A stretch of 64,000 bases of DNA from Pseudonocardia benzenivorans CB1190 (GCF_000196675.2 NC_015312.1:434001-498000); one strand, 5' to 3'. Positions 47,427 through 56,591 are shown, numbered from the stretch's first letter. Translations and numbers: made by a program. Notes: generated from the letters alone by a model not told the origin.

Positions 47427-49631
47427 ATGGTGGTGGCACGGCTGCCCGGCCCGCACGACCGCTCGTTCCCGGAACCACGCGGCCTGCGCCCGGTCGAACC
47501 GGTCGCCATCGGGGGACAGAGCGGTGACCCCGTCGCCAGCCTCGCCGAACGCTGGGCCGACCTGCTGCCCGCCCTCGGCCGCCCCACGCTCGCCCAGCTG
47601 CGGACGCTGTTGCGGCGGCTGTCCGCGGTCCTGCGCGCCGACCCCTTCTGGCCGCCCGCCGCCCGGCGGATCGGCGCGTCGTTCTACCACTGCGGCCCCG
47701 GGACCCGGCCGCTCGGCGCCGGCGGACCCTATCCCGAGGAGCTGCTCCCGCCGACGCTGGGGCTGCTGCGCAGCGACGCCCAGGCCATGATCGGCACCGC
47801 CGGGCCGGACGGCGTCCGCCGGCTGCTCGTCGCACTCGACCAGCTCGTCGCCGGCTACCTGGCCGCGGCCCGGGAGCGCGCCGAGAGCGAACGCCAGGAC
47901 CTGCTGACCGCGACCCGGTGGCCGCCCGAGGACCTGCAACGGGTCCTGACCGACGGCGACCTGCACTACCGGGCGCTCTACCTGCGCGGCCGCGTCGGCA
48001 TCGCGGTCGGCAGCCTCTCCGGCGACGTCATCGACGTCAACCCCGCGCTCTACCGGCTGCTCGGCGCCGACGTCCGCCCGGAGCTGCCGCACGCCGCGGC
48101 CGACTTCGTGCACCCCGACGACGTCGAGACGTTCGTCGAGGCCTACCACCGGGTCGCGTCGGACTCCGGTCCCGACAGCGCCGAGATCGACGTGCGGCTC
48201 GTCCGGCCCGACCGGCTCGTGGTCTGGGCCCGGCTCAGCACCACCCTCGTGCGCAACGACCGCGGCGAGCCCGACCGGATCCTCGCCGTCGTCCAGGACG
48301 TGTCCGAACGGCATCGGCTGCGCTCGCGGCTCGAGCTGGCCGCGACCCAGGACCGGCTCACCCGGCTGCCCAACCGGGCGTTCGCCGAGCAGCAGCTGCG
48401 GCAGGCATTCAGCCCGGGCGCGGCGCGGCGCGTCGGACTGTGCGCGGTCGACGTCGACGGCTTCCGGGCGGTCAACGACAGCCTCGGGCACGCGGTCGGC
48501 GACCGCCTGCTCTCGGCCGTCGCCGGGCGGCTGCAGATGGCCGCGGGCGACCATCTCGTCACCCGGACGGGCGGGGACGACTTCGCGGTCCTCGTCGTCG
48601 ACACCGCCGGGCCCGACGACGTGAAGGTCCTCGCCGACCGGCTCCTCGACGCGTTCGGCCCCCCGTTCCAGCTCGGCGAGCGCTCGCTGACGGTCACGGC
48701 GAGCATCGGTGTCAGCGAGGCGCCGACGGCCACGACGGTGCCCGAGGAGCTCATGCGCGCCGCCGACGTCGCGCTGTCGTGGGCGCGGGCCCAGGGCGGT
48801 GGCCGGCGCGTCGCCTACGACCCCGAGCGCGACGCGGGCGAGGCCGCCCGGTTCACGCTGCTCGCGGGCCTGCCCGAGGCCGTGGAACGCGGCGAGTTCC
48901 GGCTCGCGTTCCAGCCGCTGGTCCGCCTCGCGAGCGGCAGGCTGTGCGGCACCGAGGCGCTCGTGCGCTGGCAGCACCCCGTCGAGGGGCTGCTCGGGCC
49001 GGGCCGGTTCATCGAGCTGGCCGAGCGCAGCGGCGCCATCGTCGCGCTCGGGGACTGGGTGCTCGGCGAGGCCTGCCGGCAGGCGGCGGCCTGGTACGCC
49101 GAGCTCGGCGAGCAGTCGCCCTACGTCAGCGTCAACGTCTCCCCGGTGCAGCTGGTCGCCCCGGGCTGGCTCGCCGGGGTGCGGAAGATGCTCGCGGAGT
49201 CCGGGCTCCCGGCCGAGAAGCTGCAGCTGGAGATCACCGAGCAGGCGGTGCTGGGCGACGAGGCCGTGGCGCTCGACGTCCTCGGCGCGCTGCGCAGCGA
49301 GGGCGTCCGGCTCGCCCTCGACGACTTCGGCACCGGCTGGTCCAGCCTCGCCTGGCTGCGCAGGCTCCCGGTGCACGCGCTCAAGATCGACGGCTCGTTC
49401 ATCGACGGGCTGCGCCACCCCGACCCCGATCCCATGGACGAGAGCATCGTGCGCGCGCTCGTCGAGCTGGCCCACGCGCTCGGCCTGGAGGTCACCGCCG
49501 AGTGGGTGGAGACGCGCGTGCAGGCCGAGCGGCTGGAGCGGCTGGGCTGCGACCTCGGACAGGGTCGCTGGTTCGGTGACGCGGGTCCCGCGGCATGGGT
49601 TCCCGACCTCTCCCGGCGTACGATCGGTTAA
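47427..49631 (+). CDS. PAS-GGDEF-EAL cyclic-di-GMP signalling protein
   Basis: 734 residues: an N-terminal helical region of unknown type (about 1-195), a PAS domain (YLRGRVGIAVGSLSGDVIDV...), a GGDEF domain with TGGDDF (about 381-386) in place of GGDEF, and an EAL domain with TEALVRWQHP, VNVSPVQL, LEITEQ, LDDFGTGWSSL, KIDGSFI and AEWVET. The EAL catalytic residues look intact, so phosphodiesterase activity is likely; the Glu-to-Asp change leaves cyclase activity uncertain. There is no membrane helix. ATG 47427 has GGAGGTG at ideal spacing, better than the longer frame from 47337. Sits between the purL and purF genes. Confidence 0.93.
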   Translation: MVVARLPGPHDRSFPEPRGLRPVEPVAIGGQSGDPVASLAERWADLLPALGRPTLAQLRTLLRRLSAVLRADPFWPPAARRIGASFYHCGPGTRPLGAGGPYPEELLPPTLGLLRSDAQAMIGTAGPDGVRRLLVALDQLVAGYLAAARERAESERQDLLTATRWPPEDLQRVLTDGDLHYRALYLRGRVGIAVGSLSGDVIDVNPALYRLLGADVRPELPHAAADFVHPDDVETFVEAYHRVASDSGPDSAEIDVRLVRPDRLVVWARLSTTLVRNDRGEPDRILAVVQDVSERHRLRSRLELAATQDRLTRLPNRAFAEQQLRQAFSPGAARRVGLCAVDVDGFRAVNDSLGHAVGDRLLSAVAGRLQMAAGDHLVTRTGGDDFAVLVVDTAGPDDVKVLADRLLDAFGPPFQLGERSLTVTASIGVSEAPTATTVPEELMRAADVALSWARAQGGGRRVAYDPERDAGEAARFTLLAGLPEAVERGEFRLAFQPLVRLASGRLCGTEALVRWQHPVEGLLGPGRFIELAERSGAIVALGDWVLGEACRQAAAWYAELGEQSPYVSVNVSPVQLVAPGWLAGVRKMLAESGLPAEKLQLEITEQAVLGDEAVALDVLGALRSEGVRLALDDFGTGWSSLAWLRRLPVHALKIDGSFIDGLRHPDPDPMDESIVRALVELAHALGLEVTAEWVETRVQAERLERLGCDLGQGRWFGDAGPAAWVPDLSRRTIG

Positions 49632-49668
49632 CGGTGTTGCCTGCCGTCAGCCGAGGAGAGTGTGTGCG

Positions 49669-51252
49669 TTGAGTTCCGTTCGGAACGAGCACCCTGCCCC
49701 CCACCCCGACTCCCACCAGCCCGACCCTGAGGGCGACGACGTCCCCCACGACGAATGTGGTGTCTTCGGCGTGTGGGCGCCCGGCGAGGAGGTGTCGAAG
49801 CTCGCCTACTACGGCCTGTTCGCCCTCCAGCACCGCGGCCAGGAGTCTGCGGGCATCGCGGTGTCCGACGGGCACCGGATGGTCGTCTTCAAGGACCTCG
49901 GCCTGGTCAGCCAGGTGTTCGACGAGCAGACGCTCTCGTCACTGCGCGGGCACCTCGCGGTCGGGCACAACCGCTACTCGACGACCGGGTCGAGCACCTG
50001 GGAGAACGCCCAGCCGACGTTCCGGACCACGGCCACCGGCAGCGGCGTCGCACTCGCCCACAACGGCAACCTCGTCAACACCGCCGAGCTGCGCGACGAG
50101 GTGAGTACCCGCGGGATCGACACGAACGCGGTCCGCGCGACCACCGACTCCGACCTCCTCTGCGAGCTGATGGCGGCCGACGCGGCCGACACCGGGCTCG
50201 AGGAGGCGGCGCTGCGCGTGCTGCCGCGGGTGCGCGGTGCGTTCTCCCTCGTCTTCGCCGACGAGCGCACGCTCTACGCCGCACGCGACCCGCACGGCGT
50301 CCGCCCGCTCGTGCTGGGCCGCCTCGAGCGCGGCTGGGTCGTCGCGAGCGAGACCGCGGCGCTCGACATCGTCGGCGCGTCGATGGTGCGCGAGGTCGAG
50401 CCGGGCGAGCTCATCGCCATCGACGCCGACGGGATGCGCAGCAGCCGGTTCGGCGTCCCCGAGCCCAAGGGCTGCGTCTTCGAGTACGTCTACATCGCGC
50501 GCCCGGACACGACGATCTCCGGCCGGTCGGTGCACGCCACCCGCGTCGAGATCGGCCGCAGGCTCGCCCAGGAGAGCCCCGTCGAGGCCGACCTGGTCAT
50601 CCCGGTCCCGGAGTCGGGCACCCCGGCCGCGATCGGCTACGCCCAGGGCTCCGGCATCGCCTACGGGCAGGGCCTGGTCAAGAACTCCTACGTCGGCCGG
50701 ACCTTCATCCAGCCGTCGCAGACCATCCGCCAGCTGGGCATCCGGCTCAAGCTCAACCCGCTGCGCGACGTCATCCGCGGCAAGCGGCTCGTCGTCGTCG
50801 ACGACTCGATCGTGCGCGGCAACACCCAGCGCGCGCTGGTCCGGATGCTGCGCGAGGCCGGTGCCCTCGAGGTCCACGTCCGCATCGCGTCGCCGCCGGT
50901 GCGCTGGCCCTGCTTCTACGGGATCGACTTCGCGACCCGCGCCGAGCTGCTCGCGAGCGGCCTCGACGTCGAGGGCGTGCGCCGCTCGATCGGCGCCGAC
51001 ACCCTCGGCTACGTGTCCGTCGACAACATGGTCGCGGCCACCGAGCAGCCCCGCTCCCGGCTCTGCTGCGCCTGTTTCGACGGCGACTACCCGATCGCGC
51101 TGCCCGACGAGGCGCGCCTGGGCAAGCACCTGCTCGAGCAGCTCGCCGACGACGACGTCACCGCCGGGCTGTCGGCCGCGACGACGCCGTCGGACGATGC
51201 CGCGCCGCTCACCGTCGGCTACGGTGCGGCGGAGGCCCTGCGCAGGCCCTGA
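49669..51252 (+). CDS. purF: Amidophosphoribosyltransferase
   Basis: 527 residues; commits PRPP to purine synthesis using glutamine. It starts at TTG 49669 with GAGGAG well placed upstream; an in-frame GTG at 49660 lies too close to that site. The first 29 residues look like a propeptide, removed so that Cys30 (DECGVFGVWAPGEE) becomes the N-terminal nucleophile. PRPP loop VVVDDSIVRGNTQ is intact. Cysteines in GCVFEY, CFYGID and CCACFDGDYP are those that ligate a 4Fe-4S cluster in the Bacillus-type enzyme. The next gene is purM. Confidence 0.96.
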   Translation: MSSVRNEHPAPHPDSHQPDPEGDDVPHDECGVFGVWAPGEEVSKLAYYGLFALQHRGQESAGIAVSDGHRMVVFKDLGLVSQVFDEQTLSSLRGHLAVGHNRYSTTGSSTWENAQPTFRTTATGSGVALAHNGNLVNTAELRDEVSTRGIDTNAVRATTDSDLLCELMAADAADTGLEEAALRVLPRVRGAFSLVFADERTLYAARDPHGVRPLVLGRLERGWVVASETAALDIVGASMVREVEPGELIAIDADGMRSSRFGVPEPKGCVFEYVYIARPDTTISGRSVHATRVEIGRRLAQESPVEADLVIPVPESGTPAAIGYAQGSGIAYGQGLVKNSYVGRTFIQPSQTIRQLGIRLKLNPLRDVIRGKRLVVVDDSIVRGNTQRALVRMLREAGALEVHVRIASPPVRWPCFYGIDFATRAELLASGLDVEGVRRSIGADTLGYVSVDNMVAATEQPRSRLCCACFDGDYPIALPDEARLGKHLLEQLADDDVTAGLSAATTPSDDAAPLTVGYGAAEALRRP

Positions 51253-51604
51253 CCGCCCGTCCCCGCGATCCGGGGGCGGCCGCGGGATGGTGACCCCGTC
51301 GCCCGGGGCTCGACCTCCCGGGCGTCGACCGGCCATGATGATCCGGTCGTGCGATCCCGGCCGCGGTCCGGTCCTGGCGACGGCGCCGCGCCCGAGATGC
51401 GACGGGTGGCCGACACGGTCCGCCGGCGGCCCGGGTCCCGCACGACGCAGACCCCGGCCACCGCGCGTGGCCGTGCACGACGAGGTCGCCTCCGGCGACC
51501 CCGACCGACCAGGCCGCTCCGGCGGTCGTGGCCTGCCCGCAGGCCCGACCCACCGGCCACGACCACGAGGCCGCGCCCCGGCCCCGACAGGAGTTGTCAC
51601 CCCC
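51253..51604 (+). other. 352-bp purF-purM gap
   Basis: I see no gene, repeat family or clear terminator. The DNA is GC-rich and has short repeated CGGCCACG words only. If purM is co-transcribed with purF, this is an unusually long intercistronic spacer; otherwise it contains the purM promoter. Confidence 0.4.
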
Positions 51605-52729
51605 ATGCCGCCCACCCCGACCGTGCCCGAGGACAACGTGCAGGACCGCGAGGAGTCGCCGCGGGCCAGCTACGCGTCGGCGGGCGTCGACATCGAGGCG
51701 GGCGAGCAGGCCGTCGAGGCGCTGCGCCCGCACGCCGAGCTGGCCTCCCGGCCGGAGGTCCTCGGCGGCATCGGTGGGTTCGCGGGGCTGTTCGCGCCGA
51801 AGCTGGGCCGCTACGCCGAGCCCGTGCTCGCCGCGTCGACCGACGGCGTCGGCACCAAGGTCGCGGTCGCCCAGGCGATGGACAAGCACGACACGATCGG
51901 CCTCGACCTGGTCGCGATGGTCGTCGACGACCTCGTCGTCTGTGGCGCGGAGCCGCTGTTCCTGCAGGACTACATCGCCGTCGGCAAGCTGGTGCCCGAG
52001 CAGGTCGCGACGATCGTCAAGGGCATCGCCGAGGGGTGCAAGCAGGCCGGCTGCGCGCTGCTGGGCGGTGAGACCGCCGAGCACCCCGGGCTGATGGAGG
52101 CCGGCGGCTACGACCTGTCGGCCACCGGCGTCGGCATCGTCGACGCCGAGGCGATGCTGCGCCCCGAGCGCGTCCGCCCCGGCGACGTCCTGGTCGCCAT
52201 GGGTGCCTCGGGTCTGCACTCCAACGGCTACTCACTGGCCCGGCACGTGCTGCTCGACATCGCGCGGATGCCGCTGGAGGGCCACGTCGAGGAGTTCGGG
52301 ACGACGCTGGGCGAGGAGCTGCTGATCCCCACCCGCATCTACGCCCGCGACTGCCTCGCGCTCGCCGCCGAGACCGGCGTGCGGACGTTCGCGCACATCA
52401 CCGGCGGTGGGCTCGCCCGCAACCTGGAGCGGGTGCTGCCCGACGGGCTGGTCGCCGTCGCCGAGCGCGGCAGCTGGACGCCCGCGCCCGTCTTCAAGCT
52501 CATCGCCGCGCGCGGCCGCGTCGAGCGTGCCGAGATGGAGAAGACGTTCAACATGGGTGTCGGCATGGTCGCCGTGCTGCCGCCCGACGACGTCGACCGC
52601 GCCCTCGCGGTCCTGACCGCTCGGCACGTCCCGGCGTGGGTGCTGGGTGAGGTGCGCCGTGGCACCGGGGAGGAGCCCAAGGGCGTCGGCTCGCGGGTGC
52701 AGCTGCTGGGGGAGCACCCCCGCTTCTGA
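51605..52729 (+). CDS. purM: AIR synthetase (phosphoribosylformylglycinamidine cyclo-ligase)
   Basis: 374 residues; closes the imidazole ring to form AIR. Motifs: YASAGVDIEAGEQAVE, VLAASTDGVGTKVAVAQ, DLVAMVVDDLVVCGAEPLF, GCALLGGETAEHPG, HITGGGLARNLERVLP and NMGVGMVAVLP. ATG 51605 has AGGAG 12 bp upstream; a GTG 18 bp later is an alternative. The order purF-purM-DUF3073-YgfZ matches Rv0808-Rv0811c, with inserted regulators between. Confidence 0.97.
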   Translation: MPPTPTVPEDNVQDREESPRASYASAGVDIEAGEQAVEALRPHAELASRPEVLGGIGGFAGLFAPKLGRYAEPVLAASTDGVGTKVAVAQAMDKHDTIGLDLVAMVVDDLVVCGAEPLFLQDYIAVGKLVPEQVATIVKGIAEGCKQAGCALLGGETAEHPGLMEAGGYDLSATGVGIVDAEAMLRPERVRPGDVLVAMGASGLHSNGYSLARHVLLDIARMPLEGHVEEFGTTLGEELLIPTRIYARDCLALAAETGVRTFAHITGGGLARNLERVLPDGLVAVAERGSWTPAPVFKLIAARGRVERAEMEKTFNMGVGMVAVLPPDDVDRALAVLTARHVPAWVLGEVRRGTGEEPKGVGSRVQLLGEHPRF

Positions 52730-52749
52730 GTCCTCGACCGTACCGACGA

Positions 52750-52996
52750 CCGCAGGGTTGCGCGGGTGACGCCGAGCGCAACCTGAGCGTCGCGTTCGGG
52801 CTGCGGGGCGACAGCAGGGTTGCGCGCGGGTTGCTCAGCGCAACCTCAGGGTCGCGTTCGGGCCGAGGGGTTCCTGCAGAAGCACCGCGACGGTCAGGTT
52901 GCATCCCGTCCTCCGCGCGCAACCTCACCGTCGTCGTCCGCGCGAATCGCGACCGTGAGGTTGCGCTCGGGACTCCGGGTGCAACCTCACGGTCGC
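52750..52996. repeat. Family A palindromic repeats, eight alternating half-sites
   Basis: Half-sites of GCGCAACCTCACGGTCG or its complement occur at about 52750 (-), 52775 (+), 52809 (-), 52837 (+), 52887 (-), 52916 (+), 52948 (-) and 52980 (+). Orientation alternates strictly, so neighbouring copies can form several competing hairpins. Half-sites from 52916 to 52996 are closest to consensus; those nearer purM are diverged. The array fills the 292-bp gap between the converging purM and Nudix genes. Confidence 0.88.
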
Positions 52997-53021
52997 CCTC
53001 GGCGCTTGTGTCGCCTGCGGG

Positions 53022-53717
53022 TCAGCCCGCCGCCCGGACGGCGGGTTCGCGCAGCATCGCCGGGTGCAGCCGGGTCGCCGGGCCGCGGCGGAACAGCTGC
53101 GCGGGACGGCCGGGGCCGCCGGTGACGTGGCGGTTCGTCGGGATGAGGAAGCCGGGCGTCGAGGTGACCTTGCGGGAGAAGTTCCGCGGGTCGATCTCGG
53201 TGCGCCAGACGGCCTCGTAGACCCGGCGCAGGTCGGTGATCGTGAACTCCGGCGGACAGAAGGCGGCCGCGAGCGTCGTGTACTCGAGCGTCTCGCGGGC
53301 CCGCTCGACACCGTCGGAGAGGATGCGGGTGTGGTCGAACGCCAGGTCGGCCACGTCGGCCACGGGGTGCCAGCCGCTCGTCACACCGGGCTGGTCGGGG
53401 TCGGGGAGGTCGGGCAGCAGCGCCAGAAAGGCGACGGAGAGCACCCGCCCGCGAGGGTCCCGGTCGGGCGCCGCGTAGCCCGCGAGCTGCTCGAGATGGC
53501 CGGTGACGCGCCCGGCGGCCCCCGACCCGATCTGGGCCGACAGCTCGCGGGCGGCGGTGTCGGCGAGGTCCTCGTCGGGGGCGACGAACCCGCCGGGAAG
53601 CCCCCAGCTGCCCTCGAACGGCTGCTCGCTCCGGCGTACCAGCAGCACACACAGCTCGTCGCCGCGCACGGTGAGGACCACCAGGTCCACGCCGACGGCG
53701 AACAGGTTGCCACGCAT
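53022..53717 (-). CDS. NrtR-like regulator with degenerate Nudix domain
   Basis: 231 residues. The N-terminal Nudix fold (LVVLTVRGDELCVLLVRRSE, GLPGGFVAPDEDL) has a damaged Nudix box: RELSAQIG where active enzymes have REUxEExGU, so hydrolase activity is unlikely. The C-terminal part EFTITDLRRVYEAVWRTEID followed by NFSRKVTSTPGFLIPT is the winged-helix pattern of NrtR repressors, which control NAD metabolism in response to ADP-ribose. No NAD genes lie nearby, so its targets are elsewhere or of another kind. ATG 53717. Confidence 0.85.
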   Translation of the reverse strand: MRGNLFAVGVDLVVLTVRGDELCVLLVRRSEQPFEGSWGLPGGFVAPDEDLADTAARELSAQIGSGAAGRVTGHLEQLAGYAAPDRDPRGRVLSVAFLALLPDLPDPDQPGVTSGWHPVADVADLAFDHTRILSDGVERARETLEYTTLAAAFCPPEFTITDLRRVYEAVWRTEIDPRNFSRKVTSTPGFLIPTNRHVTGGPGRPAQLFRRGPATRLHPAMLREPAVRAAG

Positions 53718-53876
53718 CGTGATCCGTTCCTGACGTCCGCTTCGTTCTCGTCAGGCTGACACTACCTCGAAGATCGAGACGCCGCTCCGGCGACGTGCCG
53801 CCCGGTCCACCCTCGCAGGCGGTTCTGCCCGGTCGATCGCGTCGCACGGGGCGGCTGTTACCGACGAGCGCGACGG

Positions 53877-54236
53877 CTACGGCCCCGACGCGGCGTGCCG
53901 GACGAGCTCGACCAGCTCCTCGTCGTCGAGGTCGATGCGGCGGGCTGCGGCGACGAGGTCGTGCACCAGGTCGAGCACGGCGGCCCGGTCGGCGCGCAGC
54001 CCCTCCCGGACCGTCGCCCCGCGCCCGCGTCGCAGCTCGATCATGCCCTCGTCGCGCAGGTGCTGGTACCCCGCGAGCACGGTGTGGATGCTGACGTCGA
54101 GCGACGAGGCCAGCTCCCGCGCGGGCGGCAGTCGCTCGCCCGGCCGGACCGTGCCGTCGGCGATGCCCCGACGCACGCAGGCGGCGATCTGGTCGGCCAG
54201 CGGGACCGGCCGCGCGGGATCGACCCGGAACAACAC
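53877..54236 (-). CDS. GntR-family (YtrA-type) repressor
   Basis: 119 residues. A GntR winged helix (PLADQIAACVRRGIADGTVR, ELASSLDVSIHTVLAGYQHL, LRRGRGATV) is followed by only a short C-terminal helix (AAVLDLVHDLVAAARRIDLD), the YtrA subfamily layout. It begins at GTG 54236, 1 bp after the stop of the membrane protein gene, so it is the second gene of that operon. A perfect palindrome in front of the operon is its probable operator. Confidence 0.92.
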   Translation of the reverse strand: MLFRVDPARPVPLADQIAACVRRGIADGTVRPGERLPPARELASSLDVSIHTVLAGYQHLRDEGMIELRRGRGATVREGLRADRAAVLDLVHDLVAAARRIDLDDEELVELVRHAASGP

Positions 54237-54237
54237 G

Positions 54238-55188
54238 TCAGCTCACCCGGTGGCCCAGGCCGACGAGCAGGCCCGCGGCGGTCCGGGCGTCGTCGACGGT
54301 CACGGTGAACCGTCGCCCCGAGCGGCGCGTGACGATCAAGGCGGGTCCCCGCCGCAGCACCACCCCGGAGCCGCCGGGGACGATCCGGTAACCCCAGCCA
54401 CCGAACTGGGCGGGAGAGACGACGCCGGTGGTGACGGAGGCGATGTCGTCGGCCGGGATCCTCAGCCGCGGCCAGCCGAGCACCCCGAGCGAGACGACGA
54501 GACCGCGCCGGTCGACCGTCACCAGCGCGGACGAGCCGAGCAGTAGCACCGCCAGGCCGACCGCCACCAGCAGCGCCCCCACGAGCGGACCGGCCGGCCA
54601 CGCCGCGGCCAGCCCGGCGACGACGAGGACCGCCCCCAGCGCCAGCGACGCCCGTGACTCGACCCGCCCCGACCAGCTGACCAGCTCGCCGGGGGCCACG
54701 GCGATCGCCTCGGCGGCCGGCTGCGGCGGTGCGACGGGGCTGCGCGGCGTGACGAGGTACCCCACGGCGCCCGCCACCGCGGCGACGCCCAGTGCGACCA
54801 GCAGCCGGCTCATCGGCAGCTCGGCGGCCGCGGCGTCCGGCGCGTCGACGTTGGCGAGCACGGCGCTGAGCAGCACGGTCCCGAGGATGCCGGCCGTCGC
54901 CCACGAGACGAGACCGAAGAACCGCATGGTGTCCACCGAGGAGACGGGCGCCGCGGGCGACCTGCCACCGATGGCCGCGAACACCGCGCTCATCACGACG
55001 CCGAGCAGGATGGCCGCCACCAGCATCGCCGCGCGCGGCATCGTGTCGACGACCGTGCCGTCCGCCGCGAACCGCGACGCCATCTCGGCCGGTAGCCGGT
55101 CCCACGCCACGAGCGTCGTCACCACCGCGGGGAGCACCGCCACCAGGTGGGGCGCGCCCGTGAGGATCGCCCCGGTCGTCCGTCCCAT
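54238..55188 (-). CDS. DUF1648-type membrane protein
   Basis: 316 residues with a DUF1648-like first segment (LPAVVTTLVAWDRLPAEMAS), about seven membrane helices, and a C-terminal soluble part (SLGVLGWPRLRIPADDIASV...GGWGYRIVPGG) resembling a PH-like domain often found after DUF1648. ATG 55188 has GAGGTG upstream; an ATG 27 bp earlier is less likely. It is the first gene of an operon with the GntR repressor. Related pairs respond to cell-envelope stress or antibiotics in other actinobacteria, but the function here is unknown. Confidence 0.85.
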   Translation of the reverse strand: MGRTTGAILTGAPHLVAVLPAVVTTLVAWDRLPAEMASRFAADGTVVDTMPRAAMLVAAILLGVVMSAVFAAIGGRSPAAPVSSVDTMRFFGLVSWATAGILGTVLLSAVLANVDAPDAAAAELPMSRLLVALGVAAVAGAVGYLVTPRSPVAPPQPAAEAIAVAPGELVSWSGRVESRASLALGAVLVVAGLAAAWPAGPLVGALLVAVGLAVLLLGSSALVTVDRRGLVVSLGVLGWPRLRIPADDIASVTTGVVSPAQFGGWGYRIVPGGSGVVLRRGPALIVTRRSGRRFTVTVDDARTAAGLLVGLGHRVS

Positions 55189-55212
55189 GCCGTCACCTCG
55201 TTCGAGTATCGC

Positions 55213-55241
55213 CACTTGTTATGGACCAACTATAACAAGTG
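55213..55241. promoter_or_regulatory. Perfect 10-bp palindromic operator for the GntR repressor
   Basis: CACTTGTTAT (55213-55222), a 9-bp spacer and ATAACAAGTG (55232-55241). It is AT-rich in a GC-rich region and lies 25 bp upstream of the operon's first start codon, overlapping promoter-like words on the minus strand (TTGTTA, GATACT). GntR/YtrA proteins bind such inverted repeats and usually repress their own operon. Confidence 0.82.
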
Positions 55242-55296
55242 GGTGTGCAGAGCGCGAGCCGATACGGAGCCGGCGTGGCGGATGGTCGTGCGGGCA

Positions 55297-55333
55297 GACC
55301 GATCCGGGCGCCCGTCGGACGCCCGGATCGGTC
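55297..55333 (-). terminator. Perfect 14-bp hairpin downstream of DUF3073 gene
   Basis: GACCGATCCGGGCG (55297-55310) and CGCCCGGATCGGTC (55320-55333) form a perfect stem with a 9-base loop, 27 bp beyond the stop of the minus-strand DUF3073 gene. Confidence 0.8.
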
Positions 55334-55359
55334 AGCCGGAGATGTCGAGGAGCCGGCGG

Positions 55360-55566
55360 TCAGCGCCGGCGGAAGTCCCCGTCGTCCTCGTCGTCGGAGG
55401 AGGGACGGTACGACGCGTACGAGTCGTACTCGTCGTACTCCTCGTCGTCGGAAGCCGGCCCACTACCGATCTCGCGCTGCAATGCGTCGAGATCCATGGT
55501 GGGGGAGCTGTACTTGAGCTCGCGGGCCACCTTCGTCTGCTTGGCCTTGGCTCGTCCGCGCCCCAT
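55360..55566 (-). CDS. DUF3073 family protein (Rv0810c-like)
   Basis: 68-residue acidic protein. It starts MGRGRAKAKQTKVARELKYS, the family hallmark, and ends in an Asp/Glu/Tyr/Ser-rich tail (SDDEEYDEYDSYASY). A basic N-terminus with an acidic disordered C-terminus suggests a binding protein; the function is unknown. ATG 55566 has AAGGGGG upstream and a strong terminator follows, so it is a single-gene unit that is probably well expressed. Confidence 0.92.
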   Translation of the reverse strand: MGRGRAKAKQTKVARELKYSSPTMDLDALQREIGSGPASDDEEYDEYDSYASYRPSSDDEDDGDFRRR

Positions 55567-55739
55567 GGCTGGTCCCCCTTACAACAGGGAAGGGGCGGCC
55601 GGATGTCTCGGCGGCCCCGTTCATCTCATCAATGTTCCTGTTGCCACCGTACCTTGCGCACGGCCGACCGTGCGACGTGGCATCGATGGTGTGACCGGGA
55701 ATGGTCCGCTGCGGCCCCGCTACTGGAATCATCCGACCC

Positions 55740-56570
55740 ATGCCCGAGCCGTTCCTGTCGTACCTGCGGGTGTACGAGCCCCTGCGGGTGTTCGACGGCC
55801 CCACCGGCGTGCCCGTACGGGAGGCGCTGCGCCGCGGTGCGGTGGAACCGCACGATGCCGGGCGCCGCGACCGTGACCAGTGTCTCCGTGCGGCCCTGCG
55901 CTCACGCCTGCTCCCCGGCGACGACGGGGCGGGCGGCGAGCTCGACGTGGTGGTCACGACGTCGGAGGCGGGCGACCGGCTCGTCTGCCCGCTCGACACG
56001 CGGCCGCGGGCGGCGGCGGCGGTGCTGGCGTTCCTCGCCGAGGAGCTGCCGGTGCTGCGGGCGGCGGCGCTGCCCGTCGCCGAGGCCGCGGCCCGCCGCG
56101 GTGCCGAGGCCGCGCTGACCGAGATCGGGGACGGCGCGGCGCACGTCGTGACATCGGCGTGGACGGTGCCGCTGCCGTGGTTCGCCCTCGTCGATCCCGC
56201 ACGACGGCGACTGCGGCTCGACTCCCCGCGCCGGGTGCACTGGCAGGTGCCGATCGGGACCGCCATCGCGCGGGCCGAGCGCGCGGAGAAGATCGTCCGT
56301 TCCGGGATCGGCGACGAAGGGCCCGCCGAGGTGCTCGCCGAGACCGCCGGCTGGCTCGGCCGCTTCGACCGGGAGTCGGTCGTCGAGCTGGACTACGGCG
56401 GCCTGGTCGAGTTCATCGACGACGACACCCTGCGTGCCGACGACTCCGCCCGCCTCGTCCAGGACGCCCTCCAGGCCCTGCACGACGGCGACGGCGACAC
56501 CGCCCAGGCCTGCTACGAGCGGCTGCGCGAGTTCTGGGGCGCCGTGGCGGGGCGCCGGCGGAACGGCTGA
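55740..56570 (+). CDS. Conserved actinobacterial hypothetical protein
   Basis: 276-residue soluble protein beginning PEPFLSYLRVYEPLRVFDGP. Also visible: LDVVVTTSEAGDRLVCPLDT, a hydrophobic central VPLPWFALVDPARRRL, RVHWQVPIGTAIARAERAEK and ELDYGGLVEFIDDDTLRADD. I do not recognise an enzymatic motif. Homologues occupy this place between DUF3073 and YgfZ genes in many actinobacteria, so it belongs to the conserved block. ATG 55740 is the start that matches the conserved N-terminus. Confidence 0.82.
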   Translation: MPEPFLSYLRVYEPLRVFDGPTGVPVREALRRGAVEPHDAGRRDRDQCLRAALRSRLLPGDDGAGGELDVVVTTSEAGDRLVCPLDTRPRAAAAVLAFLAEELPVLRAAALPVAEAAARRGAEAALTEIGDGAAHVVTSAWTVPLPWFALVDPARRRLRLDSPRRVHWQVPIGTAIARAERAEKIVRSGIGDEGPAEVLAETAGWLGRFDRESVVELDYGGLVEFIDDDTLRADDSARLVQDALQALHDGDGDTAQACYERLREFWGAVAGRRRNG

Positions 56571-56591
56571 GCCGAGACCCGCGGCAGCGGG

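Noticed and set aside
51253..51604. Hidden gene in the purF-purM gap.
   Set aside because: All frames give Arg/Pro-rich products without start signals or recognisable motifs.
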